From assembly GCF_000027145.1 (NCBI RefSeq), contig NC_013891.1:1612001-1676000 (forward strand): 64,000 nucleotides of DNA. Reading direction: 5' to 3'. Source of the DNA: Listeria seeligeri serovar 1/2b str. SLCC3954 (GTDB lineage Bacteria; Bacillota; Bacilli; Lactobacillales; Listeriaceae). Of the stretch, positions 25,226 through 34,605 are shown piece after piece. The notes beneath the pieces were generated by a model, which saw nothing but the letters and a program-made list of their open reading frames with translations, searched no databases and was not told the DNA's origin. The position numbers were made by a program, and so were the translations under genes. Numbering within the stretch: position 1 is the stretch's first letter; each line of letters starts with the position of its first letter.

Positions 25226-26056
25226 TTAAATTTTCTTGACAAATTTCTTGTTTGCTGTGATAAAATATCCCGATTTTGTTTTCAAACGTGGTGTTCCGCC
25301 TTTCGTTTTCGCCGTTCCAACAGTGGTGAAGACCGTCCCCTTCGGAAATGTCCCGCCTGTTTTGTGCTTCTCGGTGAAGTCAACCGAATTGTATAAGTCG
25401 CACTGTACCAAGGTTTTGATTTTCTGAGGGTTTTCGGTGTAATAAGAATTTTTATTTGAACTTGTAGAGGAAGCGGCTTTGCTTGCGCTAGATGATTTAG
25501 TAGCAGGCAACTTCTGACCAAAGTAGCTCGAAATCCCTTCTACCACCTTTCGAGCTACTTCGTCCGCTTTTGCGTTATACTTAGCTACATCATTTTTATT
25601 TGTAATAAACGCAACTTCTTGTAATGTAGCAACAGCATTTGTTTCGCGTAAAATACCTAAGCGTCCGTGACGCGTCGATGTGTCCGGTTTAACATTTCGG
25701 TCCTTGAATACGTCATCAAGCTTATCATTGACACATTGCGCAAGTTTCTTACTTGAACTAGAAGTCGCGCAATAGAAGCCCGTAGTACCTTCTGCTGACG
25801 CCCCTGCCGCATCAAAATGAAATTCAATAACCGCATCTACTTTTTCTCTGTTTGCAAGTTTCGCATCTGCTGAAATGTTACGATTCACATCAGCTGTACG
25901 GTTATTAATAACTGTATGTCCCGCATTTCGCAATACTTTAGTTGTTCGCTTCATAATATCTAACGCTAAATCATCCTCGTGGTAGCCGTTTCCTACCGCG
26001 CCACTATCTACCCCGCCATGTCCAGCGAACACCGCTAATTTTAATTTTTTAGTCAT
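25226..26056 (-). CDS. Endolysin, N-acetylmuramoyl-L-alanine amidase
   Basis: 276 aa. An Amidase_3 zinc domain (residues about 5-180) shows the first ligand in FAGHGGVDSGAVG, a second in EFHFDA and the catalytic Glu in LQEVAFITN. A Ser/Ala-rich linker (about 190-210) leads to a C-terminal wall-binding domain of the SH3-like/DUF5776 type (RLKTKSGYFITANKKFV). It cuts Listeria peptidoglycan at the end of the lytic cycle. The start overlaps the holin stop by four bases. Confidence 0.93.
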   Translation of the reverse strand: MTKKLKLAVFAGHGGVDSGAVGNGYHEDDLALDIMKRTTKVLRNAGHTVINNRTADVNRNISADAKLANREKVDAVIEFHFDAAGASAEGTTGFYCATSSSSKKLAQCVNDKLDDVFKDRNVKPDTSTRHGRLGILRETNAVATLQEVAFITNKNDVAKYNAKADEVARKVVEGISSYFGQKLPATKSSSASKAASSTSSNKNSYYTENPQKIKTLVQCDLYNSVDFTEKHKTGGTFPKGTVFTTVGTAKTKGGTPRLKTKSGYFITANKKFVKKI

Positions 26057-26340
26057 TTTTCCTCATCCTTTCGTTTACTTCGATTTGTAAATTGTTCAAA
26101 TAAACCTGTTCCGCCTAGTCCGGCCAATCCGCCCGCCCACGCCATTTCTGATAAGGTACCAGCTCCCGGCAAGGCGCTGGCAAAAACCCCTAACAAAATG
26201 CCTAATACAACGCTTAGTAAGGGTATGAATTTTGCCGGGATAACATTTGTTTTCTTAATTATCTCGGTTAGTGCTGTGACTATGATAGAAAGTAAAGTCA
26301 TATATGTTAATAATTCAGTTCCAAAATCCATTTTTTCCAT
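26053..26340 (-). CDS. Holin
   Basis: 95 aa with an amphipathic first segment, two hydrophobic helices (about 10-28 and 38-58), a third weaker one, and a charged tail NRSKRKDEEK. It resembles the A118 family holin (WAGGLAGLGGTGLFEQFTNRSK). It forms the membrane hole that lets the endolysin out. Directly upstream of and overlapping the endolysin gene. Confidence 0.9.
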   Translation of the reverse strand: MEKMDFGTELLTYMTLLSIIVTALTEIIKKTNVIPAKFIPLLSVVLGILLGVFASALPGAGTLSEMAWAGGLAGLGGTGLFEQFTNRSKRKDEEK

Positions 26341-26352
26341 TCCTTTCTCATC

Positions 26353-26739
26353 TTATTTTTTTGCTAATTCAAGAAGTACGGTATTTATTTTTTCATCCAT
26401 ACCCAGCATTATATTTCGATGCGTTTTCTCGTTTTCGATATATTTTTGTTGTTGCTTCGTCACTTCTACTAACTGCTTATTTATTTCTACATTTTTTTCA
26501 TTGATGACTTGACTTCGAGTTAGCTCTATTTGTGCCTTTTCAAGCATTGAAGCCATTTTAGTGTTTGTAATTTGCTTTTCTTCCGCCCTAGCTTCTAACC
26601 TATCCGCCATCTTAAATTGTCGGCGCTGTAAAACAACGACCGCCCAAACAATAAATCCGATAGCAACTAAAAACAGAATCAGAAAAATACGGTCGTCTTT
26701 TATTAATTCGTCGAAAAGTTTTTGCGCCGCTTCTTGCAT
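26353..26739 (-). CDS. Membrane-anchored coiled-coil protein near holin
   Basis: About 128 aa from the ATG at 26739 (AAAGGGGTG eight bases upstream). One membrane helix at residues about 20-40 is followed by a long charged coiled coil. Size, topology and location between the tail genes and holin recall XhlA-type lysis accessory proteins, but the sequence match is weak. Confidence 0.65.
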   Translation of the reverse strand: MQEAAQKLFDELIKDDRIFLILFLVAIGFIVWAVVVLQRRQFKMADRLEARAEEKQITNTKMASMLEKAQIELTRSQVINEKNVEINKQLVEVTKQQQKYIENEKTHRNIMLGMDEKINTVLLELAKK

Positions 26740-26757
26740 AATCGCCACCCCTTTTTA

Positions 26758-26907
26758 CTAATTAGCGTTATATGCTTCTCCCGTTAGCTCTGTAAATTGT
26801 TTTTGCGTTATTGTCCCAAATTTCACAAAATTACGAATGTCGACATCTGTGTAACATCCCCATACATAAAATAATTGAATGTCTTCGAAAGTGATATAAC
26901 TACTCAA
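26758..26907 (-). CDS. XkdX-family phage protein
   Basis: 49 aa from TTG at 26907 with a perfect AAAGGAGGTG site. The core YVWGCYTDVDIRNFVKFG and QFTELTG are typical of XkdX, a tiny conserved protein encoded next to tail fibre genes in Bacillus and Listeria phages; its role is not known. The gene begins just after the end of the preceding tail gene, whose last codons overlap its ribosome site. Confidence 0.9.
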   Translation of the reverse strand: MSSYITFEDIQLFYVWGCYTDVDIRNFVKFGTITQKQFTELTGEAYNAN

Positions 26908-26908
26908 T

Positions 26909-27196
26909 TTAGTCACCTCCTTTCAGCGCATTTACTTCATTCGTTAACTCCGCGAACCCCATCATCAAACGTGCATTTGTCGCTTTCATTTGCTCGATTG
27001 TATTATCTTCGCTCTCATCTATTTTTTTTGCTTCAAAATCTAAATTAACGCTTATTTTTCCTTCTGCGAATTTATATTTTCTTGGTTCGAAATCGTCTGG
27101 AATTTGTAAATCGTCCGATAATTTCAAACCTCCGTCGATTTCTCCGATTGTCGCAAAGCTTAATATTTCGTTATGTTCGTTTGTTTTTAAAAACAT
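26909..27196 (-). CDS. Phage tail-associated protein (DUF2977-like)
   Basis: 95 aa. The N-terminal half opens MFLKTNEHNEILSFATIGEID and contains DDFEPRKYKFAEGKI, as in small proteins found beside XkdX in Gram-positive phages; the C-terminal half is a short coiled coil. Probably a baseplate or fibre component. No enzymatic motif. Confidence 0.65.
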   Translation of the reverse strand: MFLKTNEHNEILSFATIGEIDGGLKLSDDLQIPDDFEPRKYKFAEGKISVNLDFEAKKIDESEDNTIEQMKATNARLMMGFAELTNEVNALKGGD

Positions 27197-27214
27197 ATTA
27201 ATCCGCCTTCCTTT

Positions 27215-27694
27215 TTAATAATTTAATCCTTCAATTGCCAAAATTGTGAATTCATTCGCGTTAGCCGTCGGCGTTGTAGTTCCGTTAGATTGTCGAACGC
27301 TAACATCTCTTATAATTGTGAAATATGTTTTTCCGGCGAAATCAAGACCACATTCATACTCCCAGAATGTCGTAGACGTTCCGGAATCTGATTGATTTGA
27401 ACGGTCCAACACAATGCTTGTAGTCCGTTTAAATGTTTCACATTTATACGTTCCACCCGCACCAGAATAAATTACCCTTATTTTAGAAAATTCATCTATA
27501 GATTTAGCTAGTGTGTATCTCGTCGCACTAACCCCGTTCGCCGCACCTTCAAAAAGCGTGACAGGTTTTAATTCGTCAACAGCTTTCTTAATTACATCAT
27601 CTAAACCTAAAATCGCTTCCACATGCGTTTGAGGGAAAAATACTTCCAGTTCCCCACTTTCGTTTTTTTCTGACATAGTAACTAGTTTCGTCAT
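27215..27694 (-). CDS. Putative baseplate / receptor-binding protein
   Basis: 159 aa. The N-terminus (LVTMSEKNESGELEVFFPQTHVEAILGLDD) matches the style of the adjacent gene's N-terminus, followed by a beta-rich domain. The shared attachment segment and location at the tail tip suggest a fibre or receptor-binding protein. No named family recognised. Confidence 0.6.
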   Translation of the reverse strand: MTKLVTMSEKNESGELEVFFPQTHVEAILGLDDVIKKAVDELKPVTLFEGAANGVSATRYTLAKSIDEFSKIRVIYSGAGGTYKCETFKRTTSIVLDRSNQSDSGTSTTFWEYECGLDFAGKTYFTIIRDVSVRQSNGTTTPTANANEFTILAIEGLNY

Positions 27695-28080
27695 TAAATA
27701 TCCAGCTCCTTTACAGTTGTAAGTATTATTTGTGAACTTTGTGACAAAGCATTGTTTATTAAGTCTTCAGCTCTCTGCTCCGTGATGCCTGCGCCTTCTG
27801 AAAAGCCATCTAACTTACTCTTATCTTCAGCAGACATAAACCCGGCCGTGCTGCTTGTAGCATCAGCGTGCACGTGCGCGATTTCGGAAGCGTTTAAGTC
27901 GGAGGCTTTTAATATAACTGCCCCTGTTTGATTATTAATAGACGAAACTCCCAAAATGTCATGACCGTTAATAAATTCAGATAATCCAGTAACAGCGTTG
28001 ACGTGCGTTTCTGTATAAACTTGTTCGACACTGTCGTCCTTATTTTTTTTCATGACTTTTACAATTTTAGTCAATTTCAA
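27694..28080 (-). CDS. Tail fibre-like protein
   Basis: 128 aa. It has the tail-fibre segment GVSSINNQTGAVIL, an HVHADATSSTAGFMSAEDKSKLDG motif region split over residues about 68-92, and a short helical end. It shares a QVYTETHVNAVTGL-type N-terminus with the next gene (VFFPQTHVEAILGL), suggesting both dock at the same baseplate site. Its stop and the next start share one base. Confidence 0.7.
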   Translation of the reverse strand: MKLTKIVKVMKKNKDDSVEQVYTETHVNAVTGLSEFINGHDILGVSSINNQTGAVILKASDLNASEIAHVHADATSSTAGFMSAEDKSKLDGFSEGAGITEQRAEDLINNALSQSSQIILTTVKELDI

Positions 28081-28684
28081 TCACCCCGATTTCTTCTGAC
28101 TCAAAACGTTCGCCCGGCCCCATGTTCGCGATAACCAAAGCATTTATTTCTACATTCTCAGCGATTTTTTTAATTTCTTCTAATTTATAAGACGCTGAAT
28201 CACTAGAACTAGATACGTTTAAAAAGCAAACTGTTTTCTTTTCGTTGACGACTAAAGAGGTTAATAACGCAATATCTTGCATGCTCATTGCGATAGAATC
28301 GTTTAAATTGAAAATAATTTCGCTTTTTGCGCTTGCGAGCGCGTTATCGCTGTCGAGCCGTCTTTTTAAAGTTTCGAATTCTTCGCCTGCCGCGCTGAAA
28401 CGTGCGTCGATAACTTCTGAATCAGTCGTTACATCGTTTTGCACGGAGTCAAAACGCATTTCTAACGTAGTTTGTTTACTGCTAATCTCCCCAGCTTCTT
28501 TTTTTGCATTTTCTGCAATAATCCCTGAAACGTCGACCGCTCTAGCGATTGATTCGCGTACATCTACGCCATATGTTTTTTCTCTTACTTGCTTCGAATA
28601 ATTTCTTATTTGCGACGGCACATCGCTATCGCTATAGTCTTTTGTTTCTGGATTTATAGGAGTTGAATCGCGATAATTTGTCAT
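28067..28684 (-). CDS. Baseplate coiled-coil protein
   Basis: 205 aa, with a charged N-terminal arm, a central coiled coil (about 60-130) and a C-terminal alpha/beta part ending EEIGVIEID. Its position after the Tal-like gene points to an upper-baseplate or BppU-like role. It overlaps the next gene by 14 bases. Confidence 0.6.
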   Translation of the reverse strand: MTNYRDSTPINPETKDYSDSDVPSQIRNYSKQVREKTYGVDVRESIARAVDVSGIIAENAKKEAGEISSKQTTLEMRFDSVQNDVTTDSEVIDARFSAAGEEFETLKRRLDSDNALASAKSEIIFNLNDSIAMSMQDIALLTSLVVNEKKTVCFLNVSSSSDSASYKLEEIKKIAENVEINALVIANMGPGERFESEEIGVIEID

Positions 28685-28698
28685 TATATCCCCTCTCG

Positions 28699-30132
28699 CT
28701 ATTTATTCTTCATTGCAACTATTTCCGCTTGCAATGCGATTATTGCCGCATTATTAATATTTTGTTGCCGTTCTAAATTCGATGTTTTTTCTTCAATTGA
28801 TAATATTTTTTCATCTGTTTCAATTTGATATGCTTCTACAGCGATTTTAAGCGCGTTTAAAGCTTCTTTTAATTTCGTTGTATCTGCTTCACTTAAAGCA
28901 TTTTCGAATGATTCTAGTGCCGACTGCGTTTGTGATAAGTTAGTATTTAATGTGTTTATTCTAGTATTCTGTGTAGAAATAACACTTTCTAACTCATATA
29001 CTTGTTTTTTCGACTTATTCATGTCCGCTTGATAAGATGTCAATTTTTGAAGTTTATCGCCTAAGGCTAATGAAGAGCGATGCGGATTTAAAATATCTGT
29101 TGTTTTTTCGACTACTCTTAAATCATCATCAATATTCATCACGGGATTGGCGACCGGGTAATAATTATGAACTTCGAAACTTTCGATTTCTAAGTTAATT
29201 AGCGCTAAATCCAATGCGGTTATTTCCGTCTTCATTTTGATGCGATTATTATTCTTTAGTTCTTCTTTGCCTTTCGCTAATAAATTTTGTTCTTTCGTCA
29301 CATCGTTCCAAATTACCGTACCTTCGACTATCCCAAAAATTTCGATTGCTTTTTGATCATCGAGATAGTCTTTTCCATCATTCACATTTTTTATATCTAG
29401 CCGCCTTTGACTCGCGTCCGTGGCGCCTTGGGTATCTAGCGTAGTACCCAAAGGAACAAGCCGAGATATAATTTCCGTCGCGTCTGGCGTGCGTTTGATA
29501 GCCTTGAGATTTTTTTTTAACTTGATTTCTGTTGTTTTCTTTTCGCCGATTTCAACGAGCCAATCCAAGTAGCGTTTTCCGGTAGAACTTTTTCTTATTT
29601 GAATTTCTCCACCTAAAACTTTTAATAGTTTTTCTTGAATTGTTGCAAATGTTTTATCATATGAAATATATTTGTAAATAGCGTCATTTGAATCTTGAAC
29701 CGTCACACTGCCGACGAAAAAATGTTTTTCTTGTTCAGTTTGTTTGTTGTGCGTGTCTAAAATAATGCTTAAAAACTTCGCTGGGGTGATGTTGTGATAC
29801 TCGCCGTGCCGTTGCACGCTATCATTCAAATAACCTAGTTCGCTTTCGCAAACAATTTCTTTTTTGAAACTTCCTTGCTCGTTCATAGATTCATACGCGG
29901 ATAATACGCGCCCCTCGAAAACATTTTCGGATTTATTCGAATCATAAACAGTAACAAGCGTTTTTAATTCGAATAATTTTTCGTAACCGGGATTGGATTT
30001 TGAGATTGTAAAAGAAAAGGAGTCAATGCTATTGATTCCTTTTTTGATTGTTCCCGCAAGCAACTTACTTTCGCTTTTTTTCGAATGTATAACAATAATC
30101 TCGCTTTCGTTTTTAATTGTTATAGTGTGCAT
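28699..30132 (-). CDS. Tail-associated (Tal-like) protein
   Basis: 477 aa. Residues about 1-330 match the phage minor structural / prophage endopeptidase tail family that forms the tail-tip hub. The C-terminal 120 residues are a coiled coil ending with AALQAEIVAMKNK. No lysozyme or peptidase domain is fused, so it is a short version. It follows the Dit gene directly, the normal order. Confidence 0.82.
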   Translation of the reverse strand: MHTITIKNESEIIVIHSKKSESKLLAGTIKKGINSIDSFSFTISKSNPGYEKLFELKTLVTVYDSNKSENVFEGRVLSAYESMNEQGSFKKEIVCESELGYLNDSVQRHGEYHNITPAKFLSIILDTHNKQTEQEKHFFVGSVTVQDSNDAIYKYISYDKTFATIQEKLLKVLGGEIQIRKSSTGKRYLDWLVEIGEKKTTEIKLKKNLKAIKRTPDATEIISRLVPLGTTLDTQGATDASQRRLDIKNVNDGKDYLDDQKAIEIFGIVEGTVIWNDVTKEQNLLAKGKEELKNNNRIKMKTEITALDLALINLEIESFEVHNYYPVANPVMNIDDDLRVVEKTTDILNPHRSSLALGDKLQKLTSYQADMNKSKKQVYELESVISTQNTRINTLNTNLSQTQSALESFENALSEADTTKLKEALNALKIAVEAYQIETDEKILSIEEKTSNLERQQNINNAAIIALQAEIVAMKNK

Positions 30133-30837
30133 TTAAAGCACCTCACGATGAAAAGTGAATGTTATAGTACCGTAGCCCGAAATCGTTAAAACATTTTTGC
30201 CGGGACTGAAAAAGAAATTATCTGATTGACTTATTCCTTTAGGTGCTTTGAAAACACCTTTTTCATTCGTTATTTCCATTAACCCCGTCGATTCTATTTC
30301 TACAGAAGAATCATTTGTACCTAAATTCATTATTGTTACTGTCTCCGTACCAGCAATATAAAAAGTAGTACTTTGAGACATATCGGCTTCAAAATTAAAC
30401 GCATCCCAAAAATCCGAACCTTCTTGCTCTGTTCGAATTTTAAAGGGATAAGCAGTGAAGCTTACTTTTAACTGGCCCATTAATCCTTCTTCCGGAAAAT
30501 CCACGTCGGTAACTTCCGCTAAAAAGTAATAACCTTCTACGTCATCATCCATTAACATCGTTTGAGTACTATTCAATAACCAATTTGCTGCCCGAATTTT
30601 TTTCGCCGTCATAGCTTCAATTGAAGAGTTCACATCATCGTATACATAAAAAGTATATGAGAGTTCACGTTCACTATATGTCTGAACTCCGTACATCGTG
30701 CTAAAATCATATGTTTTGCTAGAAAAAGGGACCACTTCTTTAATTTTGTTTTTTTCGGGAAATCCGATATTTTTTTCTTTGCAAACTAAACCGTAATCAA
30801 AAAAAGAATGCTTATTTAAAAATGTTATTCCAAACAT
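30133..30837 (-). CDS. Distal tail protein Dit
   Basis: 234 aa. Siphovirus Dit family: MFGITFLNKHSFFDYGLV at the start, the belt domain with TYSERELSYTFYVYDD, and a beta-sandwich C-terminus with GYGTITFTFHREVL. It forms the hexameric ring joining tail tube and tip. Lies between the tape measure and Tal genes, abutting both. Confidence 0.88.
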   Translation of the reverse strand: MFGITFLNKHSFFDYGLVCKEKNIGFPEKNKIKEVVPFSSKTYDFSTMYGVQTYSERELSYTFYVYDDVNSSIEAMTAKKIRAANWLLNSTQTMLMDDDVEGYYFLAEVTDVDFPEEGLMGQLKVSFTAYPFKIRTEQEGSDFWDAFNFEADMSQSTTFYIAGTETVTIMNLGTNDSSVEIESTGLMEITNEKGVFKAPKGISQSDNFFFSPGKNVLTISGYGTITFTFHREVL

Positions 30838-33422
30838 TAGACAAGTCCCCTTTCTGTTAAATTAACTCTGTTGCCGTTCGCGTCGTCAAAGAAGTCACCG
30901 AAAAGTTCCGCGAAAGTTCTGCCATCAACTTGCAAATATACCGGACGACCCACATTTGTTTCTACACTATCGGAGTTAGCCACTTGCCCTTGTGTGTAAC
31001 CTTTATTTTCTTCCGCTGTAAGAACGCGCTCGCCTTTGTGTAGACGCGCATTGTAGCCATCAAAAGGCACGTAAGAAAGCCCGTTGAAATGAGAACCGTC
31101 TTTTTTTGCTTTTTTACCTTTACTTGCTTTACTTTTTTTCTTTTCAACCTTTTCACTTTCATCATCCCAGAACTTGACAGTGTCCTTTATCCATTGCACT
31201 GAATCATCGAACCAAGCTTGGACGCCTTCCCAAGCGCTTTTCGCACCATCTAAGATAGAATTAACAATATCAGAACCAGCTTCAAGCATACTTTTCCCGA
31301 TAGATAAAATAGCGGTCACTGGGTCTTCTTTCGCTTTTTCAAACCAACTAGTCAGACTATTCCATTTTTCCTTAGCTCCGTCGATAATTTTTTGAAAGGA
31401 ATTTTTAGCGGCATTCCATAACTTGACGCCGATGCCGATTAGTAAATTCAAAAGTCCTCTTAAAATCGAATTGAACATAGTTTTAAGCGCGTTGCCAACA
31501 GAAGATAAAATTTGCTTAACACCCTCCCAAATTTTATTCCAGTCGCCTGTCAATACTCCTGAAAATATTTTTACAAATCCGCTTATAACACCTAAAACGC
31601 CTTTGATAAATGCCGCGATAAATTCGAACGCATAACGTACAGTTTGCGTTATCAATCCGCCCCAGCTGTTCCAAAACGCCATAAACGAATTAATGAAAAT
31701 TTGAACCAGTGCCATAACAGAGTCTAGCAATTGACCGATTGTATCGCGAATGCCTGCGAAATTCGTTGCGATTGCTACACCAAAAGCAACAAGTCCAGCA
31801 ATTACTAACGTGATAGGCCACATAATAGCACCAATGCTAACACCAATCGCGCCCGCAACAGTACTTAAAGCCATTCCGGCCGTCGATACTGTTGTAATGA
31901 CACTTCCTAACATCATCAAAATTGGACCAATCGCGGCCAATGCTCCACCAAGCACAATAATGTTCTCGAGCAGTTCGGGCGGTAAGCTCGCGATAACATC
32001 CGCTATTCCTTTCACTTTTTCGATTAAGCCTGGTAATATATCTCTAGCAACTTTTAACAGTTCTTCGCCAATCGGCGCTAAAGCCTGTGCCGTTTCTCTT
32101 AAAAGTGATTGGAATTCCGTGCCTAAGTTGTCAGATGCCGCCTTTCCCGCTTCATCGGCCGCACCGGAGACGTCGCGGTAAGCGTTTGTGACTCCGCCCA
32201 TCGCTTCAACTACTTTAATTCCTGCATCCTCGCCCTGCGAACCAAAAATGGCCGATATAGCCGCCGCCTTTTCTTGTTCCGTCTCTAATCCAGCAATTTC
32301 TTTTGTTAGAGATTGAAAAAGTTCTTTGCTAGTGCCGCCGCCTTTTTCCCACTCGGCGAAAATCTTTTCAAATCCGCCGCCTAAGTCAGTTACAGCTTTC
32401 TTCACATTGCCATCACTGATTCGGATGCCAAACTCTTTCACTAAATCATTGACTTTATCTAAATTATAAGCCCCTGCATTTAAACCCCTTTGCAAGACGT
32501 TAAACATTTCATCAGCGGAGTATCCGCTTTCTTCAAAAAGCGGTGCGTACTCCGATAGATTGTCGCCTAGTTCGTCAGTTTTATTTAAGCCGTTTTGGGC
32601 GCCTACAGTGATGTAATCGAATGCTTTTTCGCTAGATATACCATAGGCTTGCATTAGGGCATTGACGCCCCTTAAAGTCTCGGACATGTCCATGTTAAAG
32701 ACTTGTTCTAACATCAACGCTTTTTCTGTCGCTTGTTGTAATTCGTCTCCTGTAATACCTTTTAGCTGTTGCGATACATTAACGATAGCGAGAGAAACGG
32801 CATCTAAACTTTCGCCCCAGCCATTTTCCCAAACTCTTACAGCAACATCTTCTAACGATTCCGCTTCTGCTTCCGTTAGCCCCATCGCCGCTTGCATTTT
32901 ACTAGAAGCGCTCTCGACATCGACCGCCGACTTGAATGCCGCCGCTCCCACGGCCATGATAGGCACGGTGACACCTTTCGTCATTTTTCCGCCTGCATTC
33001 GACACGCTTTCGCCAGCCTTGCCGACTTTTTCAAAACTATTCTTAACGTCGTCCCCCATATTCGAGGCACCTTTTTTTATTTCGTTAAAAATTTTCTTGA
33101 AAACACTTTCTGTTTTCTTTCCGTTTTGAGATAAGTCGTCTTCGGCATTTTCTAACTTGTCGAAATCTTTCGAGACGTCGACGGCCGCCGAATTAGTATC
33201 GTTAGCGATGTTATTAAGTGATTTAGACATATCCTTAGACATGTCTTTGCTGGCCGCTGATAAATCATTACTAACGTTTTCCATTTTCCCGAATTCTTTA
33301 GTAATGTCTTCAACGGTTGAATTAGAATCTTTTTTAATTTTCGTTAATGATTTAGTCATATCTGATATATCTATGACCATTTCAGTCTGCAAAGGTGCTA
33401 AATTTATGCCGCTTGTTGTCAT
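30837..33422 (-). CDS. Tail tape measure protein
   Basis: 861 aa, TP901 family. Order: helical N-terminus with imperfect MTKSL/MSKSL-DSNSTVEDITKEF-like repeats (residues about 15-95), the TP901 core (about 135-450), hydrophobic helices (about 480-620), and a C-terminal region with LHKGERVLTAEEN. At the usual 0.15 nm per residue it predicts a tail of about 130 nm. Confidence 0.92.
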   Translation of the reverse strand: MTTSGINLAPLQTEMVIDISDMTKSLTKIKKDSNSTVEDITKEFGKMENVSNDLSAASKDMSKDMSKSLNNIANDTNSAAVDVSKDFDKLENAEDDLSQNGKKTESVFKKIFNEIKKGASNMGDDVKNSFEKVGKAGESVSNAGGKMTKGVTVPIMAVGAAAFKSAVDVESASSKMQAAMGLTEAEAESLEDVAVRVWENGWGESLDAVSLAIVNVSQQLKGITGDELQQATEKALMLEQVFNMDMSETLRGVNALMQAYGISSEKAFDYITVGAQNGLNKTDELGDNLSEYAPLFEESGYSADEMFNVLQRGLNAGAYNLDKVNDLVKEFGIRISDGNVKKAVTDLGGGFEKIFAEWEKGGGTSKELFQSLTKEIAGLETEQEKAAAISAIFGSQGEDAGIKVVEAMGGVTNAYRDVSGAADEAGKAASDNLGTEFQSLLRETAQALAPIGEELLKVARDILPGLIEKVKGIADVIASLPPELLENIIVLGGALAAIGPILMMLGSVITTVSTAGMALSTVAGAIGVSIGAIMWPITLVIAGLVAFGVAIATNFAGIRDTIGQLLDSVMALVQIFINSFMAFWNSWGGLITQTVRYAFEFIAAFIKGVLGVISGFVKIFSGVLTGDWNKIWEGVKQILSSVGNALKTMFNSILRGLLNLLIGIGVKLWNAAKNSFQKIIDGAKEKWNSLTSWFEKAKEDPVTAILSIGKSMLEAGSDIVNSILDGAKSAWEGVQAWFDDSVQWIKDTVKFWDDESEKVEKKKSKASKGKKAKKDGSHFNGLSYVPFDGYNARLHKGERVLTAEENKGYTQGQVANSDSVETNVGRPVYLQVDGRTFAELFGDFFDDANGNRVNLTERGLV

Positions 33423-33423
33423 G

Positions 33424-33744
33424 CTACGCGCCCCCCTTAGACTCTTGATAGCTTTTAATAGCTACAGAGTCGGCGTCTGTCTGTTGATAGCGCCAAAGGT
33501 CTTTTAAAAATTTCCTGCCATCTTCTGATTTTTTTAAGTTATACAACCAGCTATCGCGTCGGTATAACAAAAAATCAACATATTTTAATTTTTCGACATC
33601 AAAAAAAGACAGACCTGTGTAGTCACAAATCGCCTTTTCAGTTGAACTCCCGGAGTTATTTAACACCTCTTCCCATTCTTCCGTCTCAAAATGACGATTT
33701 ATAATCGCTTCGCCTATTTGCCCGTCTGGAATGGGGATTATTAG
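33424..33744 (-). CDS. Tail assembly chaperone, frameshift extension (T-like)
   Basis: The frame entered by a -1 slip at C CCA AAC (33744-33750). From the slip, about 106 codons read LIIPIPDGQIGEAII and continue through GSSTEKAICDYTGLSFFDVEKL to QESKGGA. An internal start at 33666 exists but lacks a convincing ribosome site. The product would be a 200-aa GT-type fusion with the upstream 94 residues. Such fusions are conserved between major tail and tape measure genes in long-tailed phages. Confidence 0.8.
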   Translation of the reverse strand, partial: LIIPIPDGQIGEAIINRHFETEEWEEVLNNSGSSTEKAICDYTGLSFFDVEKLKYVDFLLYRRDSWLYNLKKSEDGRKFLKDLWRYQQTDADSVAIKSYQESKGGA

Positions 33745-33750
33745 TTTGGG
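33741..33750 (-). promoter_or_regulatory. Programmed -1 frameshift site C CCA AAC
   Basis: The heptamer fits X XXY YYZ exactly in the zero frame and is followed at once by the zero-frame stop TAA. The -1 frame is open to 33424. Confidence 0.85.
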
Positions 33751-34025
33751 TGGTTGTCTGCCTCGACTTTAAAATTAGCAACTTCTTGCACAATAGCTTT
33801 TAAGACCGTTAATGAAAGATTTTCAATTTGATTTTTCTGGAACTTCTTCGCTGATGTATTATTATTTACGATTTTAAGCACGATATCTACAACCGATTCC
33901 ATATTGTCGTCCACATTTTCCATTTCTCGGACCAGCGCAATGGTAGGTTGATTAAGTTTTAATAGCTGTCCGTCGACCCAAATAATATCAATTGTTTTTG
34001 ATTGCATTTGTTGTAAATTTAACAT
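33741..34025 (-). CDS. Tail assembly chaperone (G-like)
   Basis: 94 aa, small and helical, between the major tail protein and tape measure genes. It ends ADNHPN followed by TAA, and its last two sense codons form the slippery CCCAAAC heptamer in the right phase. It is the abundant short chaperone product; a minority of ribosomes should shift into the next frame. GGAGAGG precedes the ATG. Confidence 0.85.
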   Translation of the reverse strand: MLNLQQMQSKTIDIIWVDGQLLKLNQPTIALVREMENVDDNMESVVDIVLKIVNNNTSAKKFQKNQIENLSLTVLKAIVQEVANFKVEADNHPN

Positions 34026-34026
34026 G

Positions 34027-34605
34027 TTATAGTTCCTCTCCTTCTGTTTCTTCTGGTTCTTGCTCCGGTTCTGTTGGCGGAGTTAACTCTTCAACGATGG
34101 ACGCAAGAAAGTCCTTGATGAATGAAATCGCTGTTAATTCAGCGTCCACCACTGTTTCTTGGTCGCCTTTAAAGTCCATCGTGAAGCCGTTTCCGGCGTT
34201 AGCAATCATGGTTAATCTGATTTTAAGTCCATCGTCTTTAGTATGCACAAATCTGATTAAAACGTTCGTTAGTTTTTGCGCTCCGCCGAAAATTAGTCGG
34301 CGTTCTTTCCCGCCCACCGGATTTTCAATCCTAGCAGGGGTTAAAAGCCTAATTTTATCTAAAGACCACGAAAGAATGCCCGTTTTAAAGATACATTCCT
34401 CCTTAGTAATTAATCGTTTAACCGTTTGGCCATAGCTATTAACTACATCATATGTTTCCGGTTTATATTCGAAAGAAGCGCCCCCGCTAGTATGACCTAC
34501 ATTATTTTCATCTGTTTCTATTACTGAGTCGGCCGGGATCTCATCGCCTGTGAAATCCATCATGTATACTTCTCCGGCGCCCAAAATAATATCTTTTTTT
34601 GTCAT
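34027..34605 (-). CDS. Major tail (tube) protein
   Basis: 192 aa. Mainly beta, beginning MTKKDIILGAGEVYMMDF, with an acidic Pro/Glu-rich C-terminal tail. Length, place just before the chaperone genes and composition fit a siphovirus tail tube subunit. Confidence 0.85.
   Translation of the reverse strand: MTKKDIILGAGEVYMMDFTGDEIPADSVIETDENNVGHTSGGASFEYKPETYDVVNSYGQTVKRLITKEECIFKTGILSWSLDKIRLLTPARIENPVGGKERRLIFGGAQKLTNVLIRFVHTKDDGLKIRLTMIANAGNGFTMDFKGDQETVVDAELTAISFIKDFLASIVEELTPPTEPEQEPEETEGEEL

Noticed and set aside
31750..33129. Plus-strand frames across the tape measure gene
   Set aside because: They are antisense shadows of a long, biased-composition gene with no ribosome sites or family features.
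33424..33666. An independent small gene at 33424-33666
   Set aside because: No ribosome site is seen at 33666, and the frame extends up to the slippery heptamer, so a frameshift extension explains it better.
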